From positions 1 to 13,513 of the forward strand of contig QEUW01000210.1 of the NCBI GenBank assembly GCA_003577005.1: a stretch of 13,513 nt of DNA, in the 5' to 3' direction. Source of the stretch: Chloroflexota bacterium. GTDB lineage: Bacteria; Chloroflexota; Anaerolineae; Caldilineales; Caldilineaceae. The notes beneath the pieces were generated by a model that made no database searches, was not told where the DNA came from, and was given only the letters and a program-made list of their open reading frames with translations. Below are positions 6,458 to 13,349 of the stretch, one piece after another; position 1 is the first letter of the stretch, and the number at the start of each line of letters is the position of its first letter. A program made the position numbers and the translations under genes.

Positions 6458-6673
6458 ATGAAATTCCAGCACGAAGCTGTTAAACTCTCCAATAATGTGC
6501 AGCAGGCAGAACTTCGGCGCTTGCGGTTGTTGGTCGAAGCAATGCAAATCAGGGCAAAAGGTGAACCTACGGTGTCCCTGGCTGAAGTCATGCGTCGGAT
6601 CGCGGCCAAACAGACGACCAGCAGTGCGGCAAAGGAACGGGCTAAGAACAGTCCATCGCAAGCATTCAATTGA
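6458..6673 (+). CDS. Small hypothetical protein
   Basis: A 71-residue ORF lies between the permease and the deacetylase. I do not recognise its family. ATG 6458 is chosen because AAAAAGG (6446-6452) is 5 nt upstream; GTG 6434 and ATG 6440 are alternatives. The product begins MKFQHEAVKLSNNVQQAELR and is rich in Arg, Lys, Glu and Ala. It has two likely helices (QAELRRLRLLVEAMQIRAKG and SLAEVMRRIAAKQ) and a polar C-terminal tail. There is no signal peptide or membrane segment. The amphipathic basic helices could fit a small DNA-binding or antitoxin-like protein, but this is speculation. It ends 9 nt before the deacetylase start, so the two may be cotranscribed. The gene may not be real. Confidence 0.45.
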   Translation: MKFQHEAVKLSNNVQQAELRRLRLLVEAMQIRAKGEPTVSLAEVMRRIAAKQTTSSAAKERAKNSPSQAFN

Positions 6674-6682
6674 AATAATCAT

Positions 6683-7531
6683 ATGAAAACACACTACATC
6701 GCCGCCTATGACACTGAAAAAGCAGGCGATTGCCTCACAGCCTGCAAAGCAATCCGCAAGGTGCATGAGGAATTCGACTTCCCCGGCACCTTTTTCATTG
6801 TGGGGAAACGGCTGGAAGAGGAAGGCGCCGAATATCGCGCCGTGCTGGGCGATGTTCCGGGATTCGAGATCGCCTCGCACACCTATTCGCACATCATCCT
6901 GCGCGACCACCCCTTCTGCGGCAACATGCCGGGCAACGATGTGCGGGCGCGCGAGATCACGCTGGGCAAGGAGCTGGTAGAGCAGACCTTTCAGCGAGCC
7001 TGTGTCGGGTTGCGACCGGGCTGCGGCTTTTACAACGCTCTGTGCGGCGACCCCTGGCTGGTGGAGACGGTGGCCGGCGCCGGCTTTGGCTATGTCAGTT
7101 CGCTGCTCTGGGGGCCGGAGACGACCGTTCCGGCGCTGCTGGAAAAACCCTTCACCTATACCGGCGAAGGCCACCCAAACTTATGGGAACTCCCCGGCCA
7201 CGGCTGGCACGAAAATTTGCTCAAAGCGCACAACCTCACGGTGCAGACACGGCGCATCCTGGCCTGGCCGTCGCCCTTTCCCGAAGCGATGCGGCTCACA
7301 CCCATCTCGTCGCCTGAAGAAGAGTTCGCCATCAACAAGTGTTTCATCGACAAGGCGGTCGAACTTGAGCTACCTTACGTGTCGCTGATCTGGCACCCGT
7401 GGTCGCTGGCCCGCTTCGACCCGGCCATGACCATGCTGCGGCTGACTTTTGCCTACGTGCGTGAGCTAGGGCTCGAAGCCACCACCTACGAGGCAGAATG
7501 GCGCCGGGCGCAGGAGGGGGCGGAGGCATAG
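6683..7531 (+). CDS. Polysaccharide deacetylase (NodB/CE4-type) family protein, cytoplasmic
   Basis: The 282-residue protein has the order of motifs expected for the NodB homology fold. YDTE at 9-12 stands where TFDDG usually is. SHTYSH gives the metal-binding pair His66 and His70. LRPGCG at 110-115 matches the RxPxG motif, and a late SLIWHPW (His238) fits the catalytic histidine motif. WELPGHGWHE (168-177) adds further histidines. Family members remove N-acetyl groups from sugar polymers or hydrolyse related C-N bonds, with a divalent metal. There is no signal peptide, so it should act inside the cell, on an imported small molecule rather than on cell wall. The second Asp of the canonical TFDD pair is replaced by Thr, which may change metal binding or substrate. 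It lies downstream of the importer and the small ORF. No good Shine-Dalgarno site precedes the ATG. Confidence 0.85.
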   Translation: MKTHYIAAYDTEKAGDCLTACKAIRKVHEEFDFPGTFFIVGKRLEEEGAEYRAVLGDVPGFEIASHTYSHIILRDHPFCGNMPGNDVRAREITLGKELVEQTFQRACVGLRPGCGFYNALCGDPWLVETVAGAGFGYVSSLLWGPETTVPALLEKPFTYTGEGHPNLWELPGHGWHENLLKAHNLTVQTRRILAWPSPFPEAMRLTPISSPEEEFAINKCFIDKAVELELPYVSLIWHPWSLARFDPAMTMLRLTFAYVRELGLEATTYEAEWRRAQEGAEA

Positions 7532-7556
7532 CCAGGGCGCCAACTGTGCCATTTTA

Positions 7557-7565
7557 TGGTATACT
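7557..7565 (+). promoter_or_regulatory. Extended -10 promoter upstream of the Uma2 gene
   Basis: TGGTATACT combines a TATACT hexamer (7560-7565) with the TG of an extended -10 element. No convincing -35 is seen at 15-18 nt. Initiation near 7572 would leave a leader of about 36 nt to ATG 7608. This would let the Uma2 gene and the following aminotransferase be transcribed apart from the deacetylase. Confidence 0.45.
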
Positions 7566-7607
7566 CAGGTCACTCGTCGATGGATCGAATCCAAGGAATG
7601 GGCTACT

Positions 7608-8330
7608 ATGAGCGTATTGACTGCTGAGAAACCTCGCGCGGCGCGTAATGCCACGAGCGCTGCGATTCCTCGCACACAGGCTCCTGACACAATCCCACCT
7701 CTGGAAAGCGGCGACCGCCTCACTCGCGCCGAGTTCGAGCGCCGCTATGAAGCGCAGTCAGAGATCAAGAAAGCCGAGTTAATCGAAGGGGTTGTCTACG
7801 TGGCTTCCCCAGTTCGCGTACGCCGGCATGGCGCACCGCACAGCAATATCATTGGTTGGTTGACAGTCTATCAAGCAGCGACACCTGGTGTCAACGTGGC
7901 GGACAATTCGACTCTACGGCTCGATCTGGACAACGAGCCACAGCCCGATGTGGCCGTCTGGATCGAGGGTGGCAACGCCTTTGTGGATGATGATGACTAC
8001 CTCCAAGGCGCGCCCGAGCTGATCGTGGAGGTGGCCGGCAGCAGTGCAGCCATCGATCTGCACGACAAGCTCAACGCCTATCGCCGCAACGGCGTGCAGG
8101 AATACCTGGTTCTCCTGACTCACGAACAGGAGGTACGCTGGTTCCGCTTTGAGCAAGGGGAGACTCGTGTGATTGAAGCGGACGAACAGGGGGTGCTGCG
8201 CAGCCAGGTGTTGCCGGGGTTGCATCTCGACGTAAAGCGCTTCTGGCAGGGGGACCTGGCCGGACTGCTGGCGGTGTTGCAGCAGGGGCTGGCAAGTGAA
8301 GAACGTGCGGCGTTTGTCCAACGGTTGTGA
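7608..8330 (+). CDS. Uma2 family (DUF820) putative endonuclease
   Basis: The 240-residue protein belongs to the Uma2/DUF820 family, which has a PD-(D/E)XK nuclease-like fold. The core signs are ELIEGVVYVASP at 57-68, PQPDVAVW with Asp114, and PELIVEVAGSS with Glu141. These are followed by DLHDKLNAYRRNGVQEYLVL, with Lys154 and the usual YxxxGVxEY pattern. Asp114, Glu141 and Lys154 could form the catalytic site. The N-terminal 35 residues are a polar, probably flexible extension longer than in many members. An AAGGAA site lies 9-10 nt before ATG 7608. Biological roles are poorly known; copies are very numerous in Cyanobacteria and Chloroflexota. It sits 45 bp before the aminotransferase gene and probably shares its transcript, but no functional tie to sugar metabolism is evident. 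Confidence 0.87.
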   Translation: MSVLTAEKPRAARNATSAAIPRTQAPDTIPPLESGDRLTRAEFERRYEAQSEIKKAELIEGVVYVASPVRVRRHGAPHSNIIGWLTVYQAATPGVNVADNSTLRLDLDNEPQPDVAVWIEGGNAFVDDDDYLQGAPELIVEVAGSSAAIDLHDKLNAYRRNGVQEYLVLLTHEQEVRWFRFEQGETRVIEADEQGVLRSQVLPGLHLDVKRFWQGDLAGLLAVLQQGLASEERAAFVQRL

Positions 8331-8375
8331 GCATAATCAACCCCAATCCATCGCTGGAAAGGAAACAGCAAAACG

Positions 8376-9758
8376 ATGGCAACCCAGATATTAGACCAGA
8401 CCCTTGCGCTCTACGGCGGTCCAAAGGCGTTCCCCCAGATGGTTGGTCAAGCCGAGCCTAAAATCGGCGTCGAGGAGTTTCTGTCGATTGCCGAGCGTTT
8501 TGGTTTTTCGCCGGCCGCGCTCGAACGGATTCGCAACGCCGTTTCTGACGATGATCTGGGCCCCGGCCCCAATCTGGCGAAATACACCACCTCGTACCCG
8601 CCCCAGACGAAGGGCGCCGCGTTTGAAGCGCTGGCGCGGGAAACGTTCGGCGTCAAGTACGCGCTGGGCGTCAGTTCGGGTACGGCGGCGCTCCACTGCG
8701 CCATGGTTGCCCTCGGCGTCGGGCCGGGCGCCGAGGTCATCGTGCCGGCTATCGGGTTTTACGCCACCGCCGCAACCGTGGTGGCGGCCAAGGGCGTGCC
8801 CATCTTTTGCGATGTGGATAGATCGCTAGCCATCGACCCTGGCAAGATCGAGAAGCTGATCACCCCGCGCACGGTCGCCATTGCGCCGACCCATGTCATG
8901 GGCAGCGTCTGCGACATGGACCCGATCCTTGAGATTGCCCGCAAGCACAATCTCAAGGTGGTCGAAGACTGCGCCCAATCGCCCGGCGGCAAGTACAAGG
9001 GGCGCTATGTGGGCACGCTCGGTGATATCGGTTGCTTTAGCATCTCGTGCTACAAGATCATCGGCGGTGGCGAGGGCGGTCTGATCATCACCAACGACGA
9101 GCGGTTGTGGGAGCGAGCCAACCAGTTCGCTGAGTGTGGTGGTCTCTGGCGGCCCGACCGTTTTGCTCCACCCCGCTACGAGGGGGAGTTGTTCAACGGC
9201 ACAAACTATCGCATGTCCGAGTTGGAAGCCGCAGTGGACGTGGTGCAACTGGGCAAGCTCGATGATGTCGTGCGCCGCTATCACCAGGTGAAGATGCGCA
9301 TCCTGCGCCAGTTGAAGCATTACCGTGAGATCACACCGCAGAAGCTCAACGATCTGGAGGGTGAGATCGGCTACCGGCTGCTCTTCTACCCGGCCACGCA
9401 TGAGTTGGGAGGGCAGATTGCCGCTGCACTGCGTGCCGAGGGCATCCCTGCCGGCTACCGTGGACCCGCTGCCCGCCCCGACTGGCATGTCTACTATGAC
9501 ATGTTCCCCATTACGCTCAAGACTGGGACCATGCCGGCCGATCAGCCCTTTGATCTGCCCGAATACCACGAGCGCGACGGCCATGCCGAGTATGGCAAAG
9601 GTCTTTGCCCGGTGGCCGATGATCTCTTCAACCGCAGCGTGAGCATTCCGCTCAACCAGTGGTATTCCGAGCGTGATTGCGATGCCATTGCCGCGGGGAT
9701 CAACAAGGTGCTGTCCGCCTATTGCACCGAAGAAGGGCAGGCTACGCCCTGGCTGTGA
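8376..9758 (+). CDS. DegT/DnrJ/EryC1/StrS family PLP-dependent aminotransferase
   Basis: The 460-residue protein is a fold-type I PLP enzyme of the sugar aminotransferase family. It shows SSGTAALHCAM at 100-110 (phosphate binding), VEDCAQSPGG with Asp198 contacting the pyridine nitrogen and Gln201, and SCYKIIGGGEGG with Lys227 as the Schiff-base lysine. NYRMSELEAAV at 277-287 is a further family motif. All core residues are present, so it should be active. Members transfer an amino group, usually from Glu or Gln, to keto-sugars or keto-cyclitols, and some work in the catabolic direction. At 460 residues it is longer than the common 370-420. The extra length is in the N-terminal 60 residues and in a C-terminal insert around 360-405. 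GGAAAGGAAA lies about 10 nt before ATG 8376. Its neighbours suggest work on an imported amino or keto sugar. Confidence 0.92.
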   Translation: MATQILDQTLALYGGPKAFPQMVGQAEPKIGVEEFLSIAERFGFSPAALERIRNAVSDDDLGPGPNLAKYTTSYPPQTKGAAFEALARETFGVKYALGVSSGTAALHCAMVALGVGPGAEVIVPAIGFYATAATVVAAKGVPIFCDVDRSLAIDPGKIEKLITPRTVAIAPTHVMGSVCDMDPILEIARKHNLKVVEDCAQSPGGKYKGRYVGTLGDIGCFSISCYKIIGGGEGGLIITNDERLWERANQFAECGGLWRPDRFAPPRYEGELFNGTNYRMSELEAAVDVVQLGKLDDVVRRYHQVKMRILRQLKHYREITPQKLNDLEGEIGYRLLFYPATHELGGQIAAALRAEGIPAGYRGPAARPDWHVYYDMFPITLKTGTMPADQPFDLPEYHERDGHAEYGKGLCPVADDLFNRSVSIPLNQWYSERDCDAIAAGINKVLSAYCTEEGQATPWL

Positions 9759-9772
9759 TAGACTAACTCCCA

Positions 9773-9805
9773 AAGTGACAGCCCCTTCACAAGGGACTGT
9801 CACTT
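9773..9805 (+). terminator. Strong stem-loop after the aminotransferase gene
   Basis: AAGTGACAG (9773-9781) pairs perfectly with CTGTCACTT (9797-9805). After one C-A mismatch the stem continues with CCCTT/AAGGG, closed by a 3-nt CAC loop. This gives 14 paired positions within 33 nt. It lies 15 nt after the stop codon and just before the next promoter, the position of a transcription terminator. The downstream side (TTGATAT) has no true U run, so termination may be partial, or the hairpin may protect the mRNA 3' end. Confidence 0.6.
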
Positions 9806-9827
9806 GATATCCCCGGTCATCCAAAGC

Positions 9828-9856
9828 TTGACGGCGCCCCCATCAACCGGTAGAAT
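9828..9856 (+). promoter_or_regulatory. Sigma70-like promoter of the amidohydrolase gene
   Basis: TTGACG (9828-9833, 5 of 6) and TAGAAT (9851-9856, 5 of 6) are exactly 17 nt apart. Initiation near 9863 would fall after the in-frame ATG at 9860, leaving ATG 9905 as the first normal start with a leader of about 42 nt. Confidence 0.65.
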
Positions 9857-9904
9857 GGAATGGCGACCGCCACCTCTTCAACCACACAACTGGGAAAGCA
9901 ACGT

Positions 9905-10861
9905 ATGTATCAAGGCATCGAGATCATCGATTTCCACGCCCACTTCCCCACTGACCGTCCCTGGTTTCCCGATATGGGTGACACGATCAAGAACTATCAG
10001 GCGAGTGTTACGCCGGAACGAGCCCAGTTGATCCGCCAGATGAGCCAACCCTATGAGGAGCAGTGGCGGCGCATGTGGGGCTATCCCACAGCGGAAGGTA
10101 AGGATGTACATCCCGGTGACCAGGCGCAGGCCCAACGCTGGGTGGATGAGCTGGACAAATACGGTATACGCGCCATCGGTTTTGTCACGGGGGGCGGCAA
10201 CGAACATCTGGCTGAGATCTGTAGTTGGCACCCGGATCGGTTTGTCGGCTTTGCCCACCATAGCCCTTTTCTGCCCGATGCCGTGGAACGATTGGATCAC
10301 GCCATCAAGGATCTGGGGCTGCGCGGCTACAAGCTGCTGGCGCCCATGATCGAAGAACCCATTGAAGACCCGGCTGCCTTCCCCGTCTGGGAGAAGTGCG
10401 CCGAGTTGGACATCCCGGTGCTGATCCACTTTGGCATCCAGGGTGGCGCCGGCGGGATCGCCTGGCATCAGAACATCAACCCGCTCAAGCTGCACAACGT
10501 GGCCAAAAGTTTCCCCGATGTGACCTTTGTCATTCCCCATTTTGGCTGCGCCTGGGAGCGAGAGACCTTGCAGCTCTGTTGGGCGTGCCCCAACGTCTGT
10601 GTGGACACCAGCGGCAGCAACCAATGGGTCCGCTGGGTGCCGGGCGAGGTGACGGTGAAGTATCTCTTCCGCAAGTACTACGAGACGATTGGCCCCAGCC
10701 GCATCATTTTTGGGTCGGATTCCAGTTGGTTTCCGCGCGGGTTTGCCTTCCGCTATCTGCAAGACCAGGTGCGTGACTGTCTTGATTTGAATCTGCCCGA
10801 CGAGCATGTCCAACTGATCTTTGCGGGGAACGCGGCGCGGTTGTTGAAAATTGAGTTGTAA
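9905..10861 (+). CDS. Amidohydrolase family protein (Amidohydro_2, TIM-barrel metal hydrolase)
   Basis: The 318-residue protein has the Amidohydro_2 pattern. IIDFHAHF carries metal ligands His11 and His13; PVLIHFG has His175; TFVIPHFG has His212; and RIIFGSDSSWFPRG has Asp272. It ends with the usual LIFAGNAARLL. Members of this branch, which includes ACMSD-like decarboxylases and lactone hydrolases, hydrolyse lactones or C-N bonds or decarboxylate small substrates in the cytoplasm. The exact reaction is unknown. ATG 9905 is preferred over the in-frame ATG at 9860 because the predicted promoter would start transcription near 9863 and the family motif begins within ten residues of 9905. The gene is transcribed separately from the aminotransferase and lies upstream of the second ABC operon, which supports a catabolic role for an imported compound. 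Confidence 0.88.
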   Translation: MYQGIEIIDFHAHFPTDRPWFPDMGDTIKNYQASVTPERAQLIRQMSQPYEEQWRRMWGYPTAEGKDVHPGDQAQAQRWVDELDKYGIRAIGFVTGGGNEHLAEICSWHPDRFVGFAHHSPFLPDAVERLDHAIKDLGLRGYKLLAPMIEEPIEDPAAFPVWEKCAELDIPVLIHFGIQGGAGGIAWHQNINPLKLHNVAKSFPDVTFVIPHFGCAWERETLQLCWACPNVCVDTSGSNQWVRWVPGEVTVKYLFRKYYETIGPSRIIFGSDSSWFPRGFAFRYLQDQVRDCLDLNLPDEHVQLIFAGNAARLLKIEL

Positions 10862-10872
10862 GGACCGCTGTC

Positions 10873-10966
10873 AACGGATTTCGGGAACGGATTGAGCGGA
10901 TCGCGTTACGACAATCCGTTCCTTGGTCAGAACAAGTAGAGCGGATTCGGGTTGGCAAAATCCGTT
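10873..10966. repeat. Nested inverted repeats of CGGATT units after the amidohydrolase gene
   Basis: GGAACGGATTG (10884-10894) is perfectly complementary to CAATCCGTTCC (10912-10922), an 11-bp stem with a 17-nt loop. An outer pair, AACGGATTT (10873-10881) and AAATCCGTT (10958-10966), encloses it. GAGCGGAT also occurs twice in direct orientation (10894-10901 and 10939-10946). The region starts 11 nt after the amidohydrolase stop and ends about 60 nt before the next gene. It could act as a transcript-end hairpin, or it may be a dispersed intergenic repeat. I see no convincing promoter for the next gene in this gap. Confidence 0.75.
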
Positions 10967-11028
10967 TAGTCGGCTCCCCGAATTCGGTATCAGTGTTTTG
11001 GCCCTCTATACACAAAAGGAGACCATCG

Positions 11029-12360
11029 ATGCAATACAAACAGCTTACCTGGCTGGCAAGTCTCACCCTAGTCGTAGCTCTACTTATGGCAGCCTGTGCG
11101 CCGCCAGTGGCCGCCCCATCCGGGGATGCGGCTGCACCGGCGGGCCAACCGGCGGCCGCCGATGTCATCGAGATCGAGTACTGGCAGTACAACTTTGGCG
11201 CCCGCATCGACGCCATGAACCAACTCATCGAGCAGTTCGAGGCCGAGAATCCGGACATTCGCGTGATTCACAACTCGGATATTCCGTATGATGATTTTCT
11301 GGACAAGATCGCGGCCAGCGTCCCAGCCGGCGTTGGGCCCGACGTGGTGACGCTCTTCTACGGCTGGCAGATCGACTGGATCAATTCTGGCTATATCGTG
11401 CCGCTGCCGGAAGAGGAATTCCCCTCTGCTATGGTGGCCGAAGAGTTCAGCCCCATGGTGCAGGCCAGCTACTTCGAGGGCCAGCTCTATACGTTGCCCA
11501 CGGCTGTCCGCACGCTGGCGCTCTTCTACAACAAGGACCTGATGACCGAGGTCGGGCTCGACCCGGAGAATCCGCCGCGCACCTTGACCGAATTGGAAGA
11601 GCAGGCCGTGCAATGCACGCAACGGGTGGGGGATGACTTCGAGACCTATGGCTTTATCGTCAACCCTGGCGGCCAGGCGCACCACTGGTTCCGCGAAGTG
11701 TTGCTGCGCCAGTTTGGCCAGCAGCCGCTGAGCGATGACAATCGCACTGTCCTGTGGAACGCCAGCGACGCCGGTTATGCGGCTTGGAACCAGTTCCTCA
11801 AGTTCGAGACCGAGTTGCAGACCGGTCGCCGCGACTTTGCCGCCGACCACGACGGTTTCCTGGCCGGGCAGGTCTGTTTCCACCTCGACGGTTCGTTCCG
11901 CCTGGGCACCATTGCCTCTTCGGCGCCCGACTTGAACTTTGGCGTGGTCGAGCTGCCCGAACACAACGGCGTCAAGGCCACCTTTGGCTCGTACTGGACC
12001 CACGGCATTACCGAAAAGGCAGCCGCGGACCCGGCGCGCATGGAGGCGGCAATCAAGTTCCTCAAGTTCATCACCACGCCCGAAGCTGGCCTGCTCTGGG
12101 TGAGGACAGTGGGTGAACTGCCCGCCCAACTGGAGGCAGCCAGCGATGAAGAGCTGCTGGCTGACGAGCATCTGGGCGCCTTTGTGGCCGGTCTGCCTTA
12201 CGCCACGGCTACCTTCTTTGTCAACGAGGCCGACGACCGCCAGGCGATCATCGACGCCTACGATGCTGTCATCCTCACCGGGGCCGACCCGGCTGCGGAG
12301 CTCGATTTTGCTGTGGAGAAGGTGCAGGCGATGTACGACGCCTTCTGGGCGAACAGATAG
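11029..12360 (+). CDS. ABC sugar-type transporter, substrate-binding lipoprotein (family 1, Sec signal)
   Basis: The 443-residue binding protein begins MQYKQLTWLASLTLVVALLM, a Sec signal with a single Lys, followed by the lipobox MAAC with Cys23. An Ala/Pro/Gly linker runs to about residue 44. The mature domain has IEIEYWQYNFGARIDAMNQL, IEQFEAENPDIRVIHNSDIP, VGPDVVTLFYGWQIDW and ALFYNKDLMTEVGLDPENPP, the last being a strong signature of family 1 (CUT1) sugar-binding proteins. AAAGGAGA (11015-11022) lies 6 nt before ATG 11029, deciding against the longer frame from 10993. The ligand is unknown; aromatic residues near the N-terminus of the mature domain (Tyr-Trp-Gln-Tyr) fit sugar stacking. It is only generally similar to the binding protein at 3072 and uses a different export route, so the two importers probably have different substrates. 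Confidence 0.92.
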   Translation: MQYKQLTWLASLTLVVALLMAACAPPVAAPSGDAAAPAGQPAAADVIEIEYWQYNFGARIDAMNQLIEQFEAENPDIRVIHNSDIPYDDFLDKIAASVPAGVGPDVVTLFYGWQIDWINSGYIVPLPEEEFPSAMVAEEFSPMVQASYFEGQLYTLPTAVRTLALFYNKDLMTEVGLDPENPPRTLTELEEQAVQCTQRVGDDFETYGFIVNPGGQAHHWFREVLLRQFGQQPLSDDNRTVLWNASDAGYAAWNQFLKFETELQTGRRDFAADHDGFLAGQVCFHLDGSFRLGTIASSAPDLNFGVVELPEHNGVKATFGSYWTHGITEKAAADPARMEAAIKFLKFITTPEAGLLWVRTVGELPAQLEAASDEELLADEHLGAFVAGLPYATATFFVNEADDRQAIIDAYDAVILTGADPAAELDFAVEKVQAMYDAFWANR

Positions 12361-12438
12361 AGAGTAGGGAGTGGGGAATGGGATGTGGGGTGTGGCGCCC
12401 ACTCCCTACTCCCTACTCCTTACTCCCCATTCCCTACC
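12361..12438. repeat. G-rich/C-rich palindromic repeat between binding protein and permease (operon 2)
   Basis: GTAGGGAGTGGG (12364-12375) pairs perfectly with CCCACTCCCTAC (12398-12409), a 12-bp stem with a 22-nt loop containing GGCGCC. Further ACTCCCTACTCC-like units continue the pyrimidine arm up to the permease start codon. The units (AGTAGGGA, GGGAGTGGGG, and their complements) are the same as at 4404-4478, and the location between binding protein and first permease is the same. The repeat fills the entire gap and occupies the place where a Shine-Dalgarno site should be. Confidence 0.8.
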
Positions 12439-13347
12439 ATGAGACACCTCACCCTCAGACAGCGCCAGATTCTCTGGGCCTATATCTTTCTCAGCGTCAG
12501 CCTGGTCTTTTTTGTGGTGATCCGCTGGTATCCGGCGCTGTTGGCATTCAACATCAGCCTGCGCGACTGGAACACCTTCCGCGGGTCGGGGCCGTGGGTG
12601 GGGCTGGACAATTTTGTCCGGCTGTGGGAGGCGCTCTTCGAGCCGCGCAGCGCGATCCGGGCCGCCTTTCTCAACACCTTCCGCTATGTGATCTACGGCG
12701 TGCCGTTGCAGATGGCCCTGGCGCTTGCCATCGCGTTGATGCTCAACCACATCCGCCATCTTGCTACCTTTTTCCGCGTGGCCTTTTTTACGCCCTATGT
12801 CACTTCGGCGGTGGCGGTGGCCTTTGTCTGGCTGTGGCTCTATGACTCGCCCAACGGGCTGATCAATACCACCCTGGCGGCGCTTGGGCTACCCAAACAG
12901 CTATTTGTGAGCCACCCCAACCAGGCGCTGGGTTCGATTGTGGCGGTGGACGTGTGGCAGGGGTTGGGCTTCTCGGTCATTATTTTCCTGGCTGGTCTGC
13001 AACAGATTCCCGACATCTACTACGAAGCCGCGCGTATCGATGGGGCAAACCGCTGGCAACTCTTTTGGCGCATCACTCTGCCACTACTCAACCCGGTCAT
13101 CGTCTATCTGTCGGTGTTACAGACGGTGGCGACGTTGCGCCAGTTTGCCCTGGTGCAGAACATGAGCCCGCAGGGCACTGGCGGCCCGCTCAACAGCACG
13201 ACGACCGTCGTGTTGGAGGTCTACAAGGAAGGGTTTTCGCGTTCCAACATGGGGTACGCGGCGGCGTTGACGGTTGTGCTCTTTCTCGTCATTTTACTCA
13301 TTACGATCATCCAGTTGCGTGTGCTTTCGCGTAGGGTGGAATATTAA
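12439..13347 (+). CDS. ABC sugar transporter permease, MalF/UgpA type (second operon)
   Basis: This is a 302-residue membrane protein if it starts at ATG 12439. Membrane segments are visible near residues 11-35, 84-104, 112-134, 162-188, 213-235 and 273-295. The coupling loop carries EAARIDGANRWQLFWRITLP from Glu196, the ATPase contact motif, and the protein ends RVLSRRVEY, close to the RSDVEY ending of the first MalF-type permease. The start is not certain. The bases before ATG 12439 are pyrimidine-rich repeat sequence with no Shine-Dalgarno site. An in-frame GTG at 12385, preceded by GGGGAATGG, would add 18 repeat-encoded residues. Homology favours 12439, because the basic cytoplasmic tail and first membrane segment begin right after it. 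It partners with the next gene and the binding protein at 11029. Confidence 0.92.
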   Translation: MRHLTLRQRQILWAYIFLSVSLVFFVVIRWYPALLAFNISLRDWNTFRGSGPWVGLDNFVRLWEALFEPRSAIRAAFLNTFRYVIYGVPLQMALALAIALMLNHIRHLATFFRVAFFTPYVTSAVAVAFVWLWLYDSPNGLINTTLAALGLPKQLFVSHPNQALGSIVAVDVWQGLGFSVIIFLAGLQQIPDIYYEAARIDGANRWQLFWRITLPLLNPVIVYLSVLQTVATLRQFALVQNMSPQGTGGPLNSTTTVVLEVYKEGFSRSNMGYAAALTVVLFLVILLITIIQLRVLSRRVEY

Positions 13348-13349
13348 TT

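Noticed and set aside
5518..6483. Plus-strand frame of 321 codons overlapping the MalG-type permease
   Set aside because: It is an out-of-frame reading of the permease gene. It has no hydrophobic segments or EAA motif, while the 5552 frame has both and a good ribosome binding site.
8826..9824. Minus-strand open frame of 332 codons
   Set aside because: It is antisense to the aminotransferase, whose catalytic motifs are intact. No domain was recognised in the minus frame.
11080..12402. Minus-strand open frame of 440 codons
   Set aside because: It is antisense to the second binding-protein gene, which has clear lipoprotein and family 1 features. The minus frame shows no domain and begins inside the palindromic repeat.
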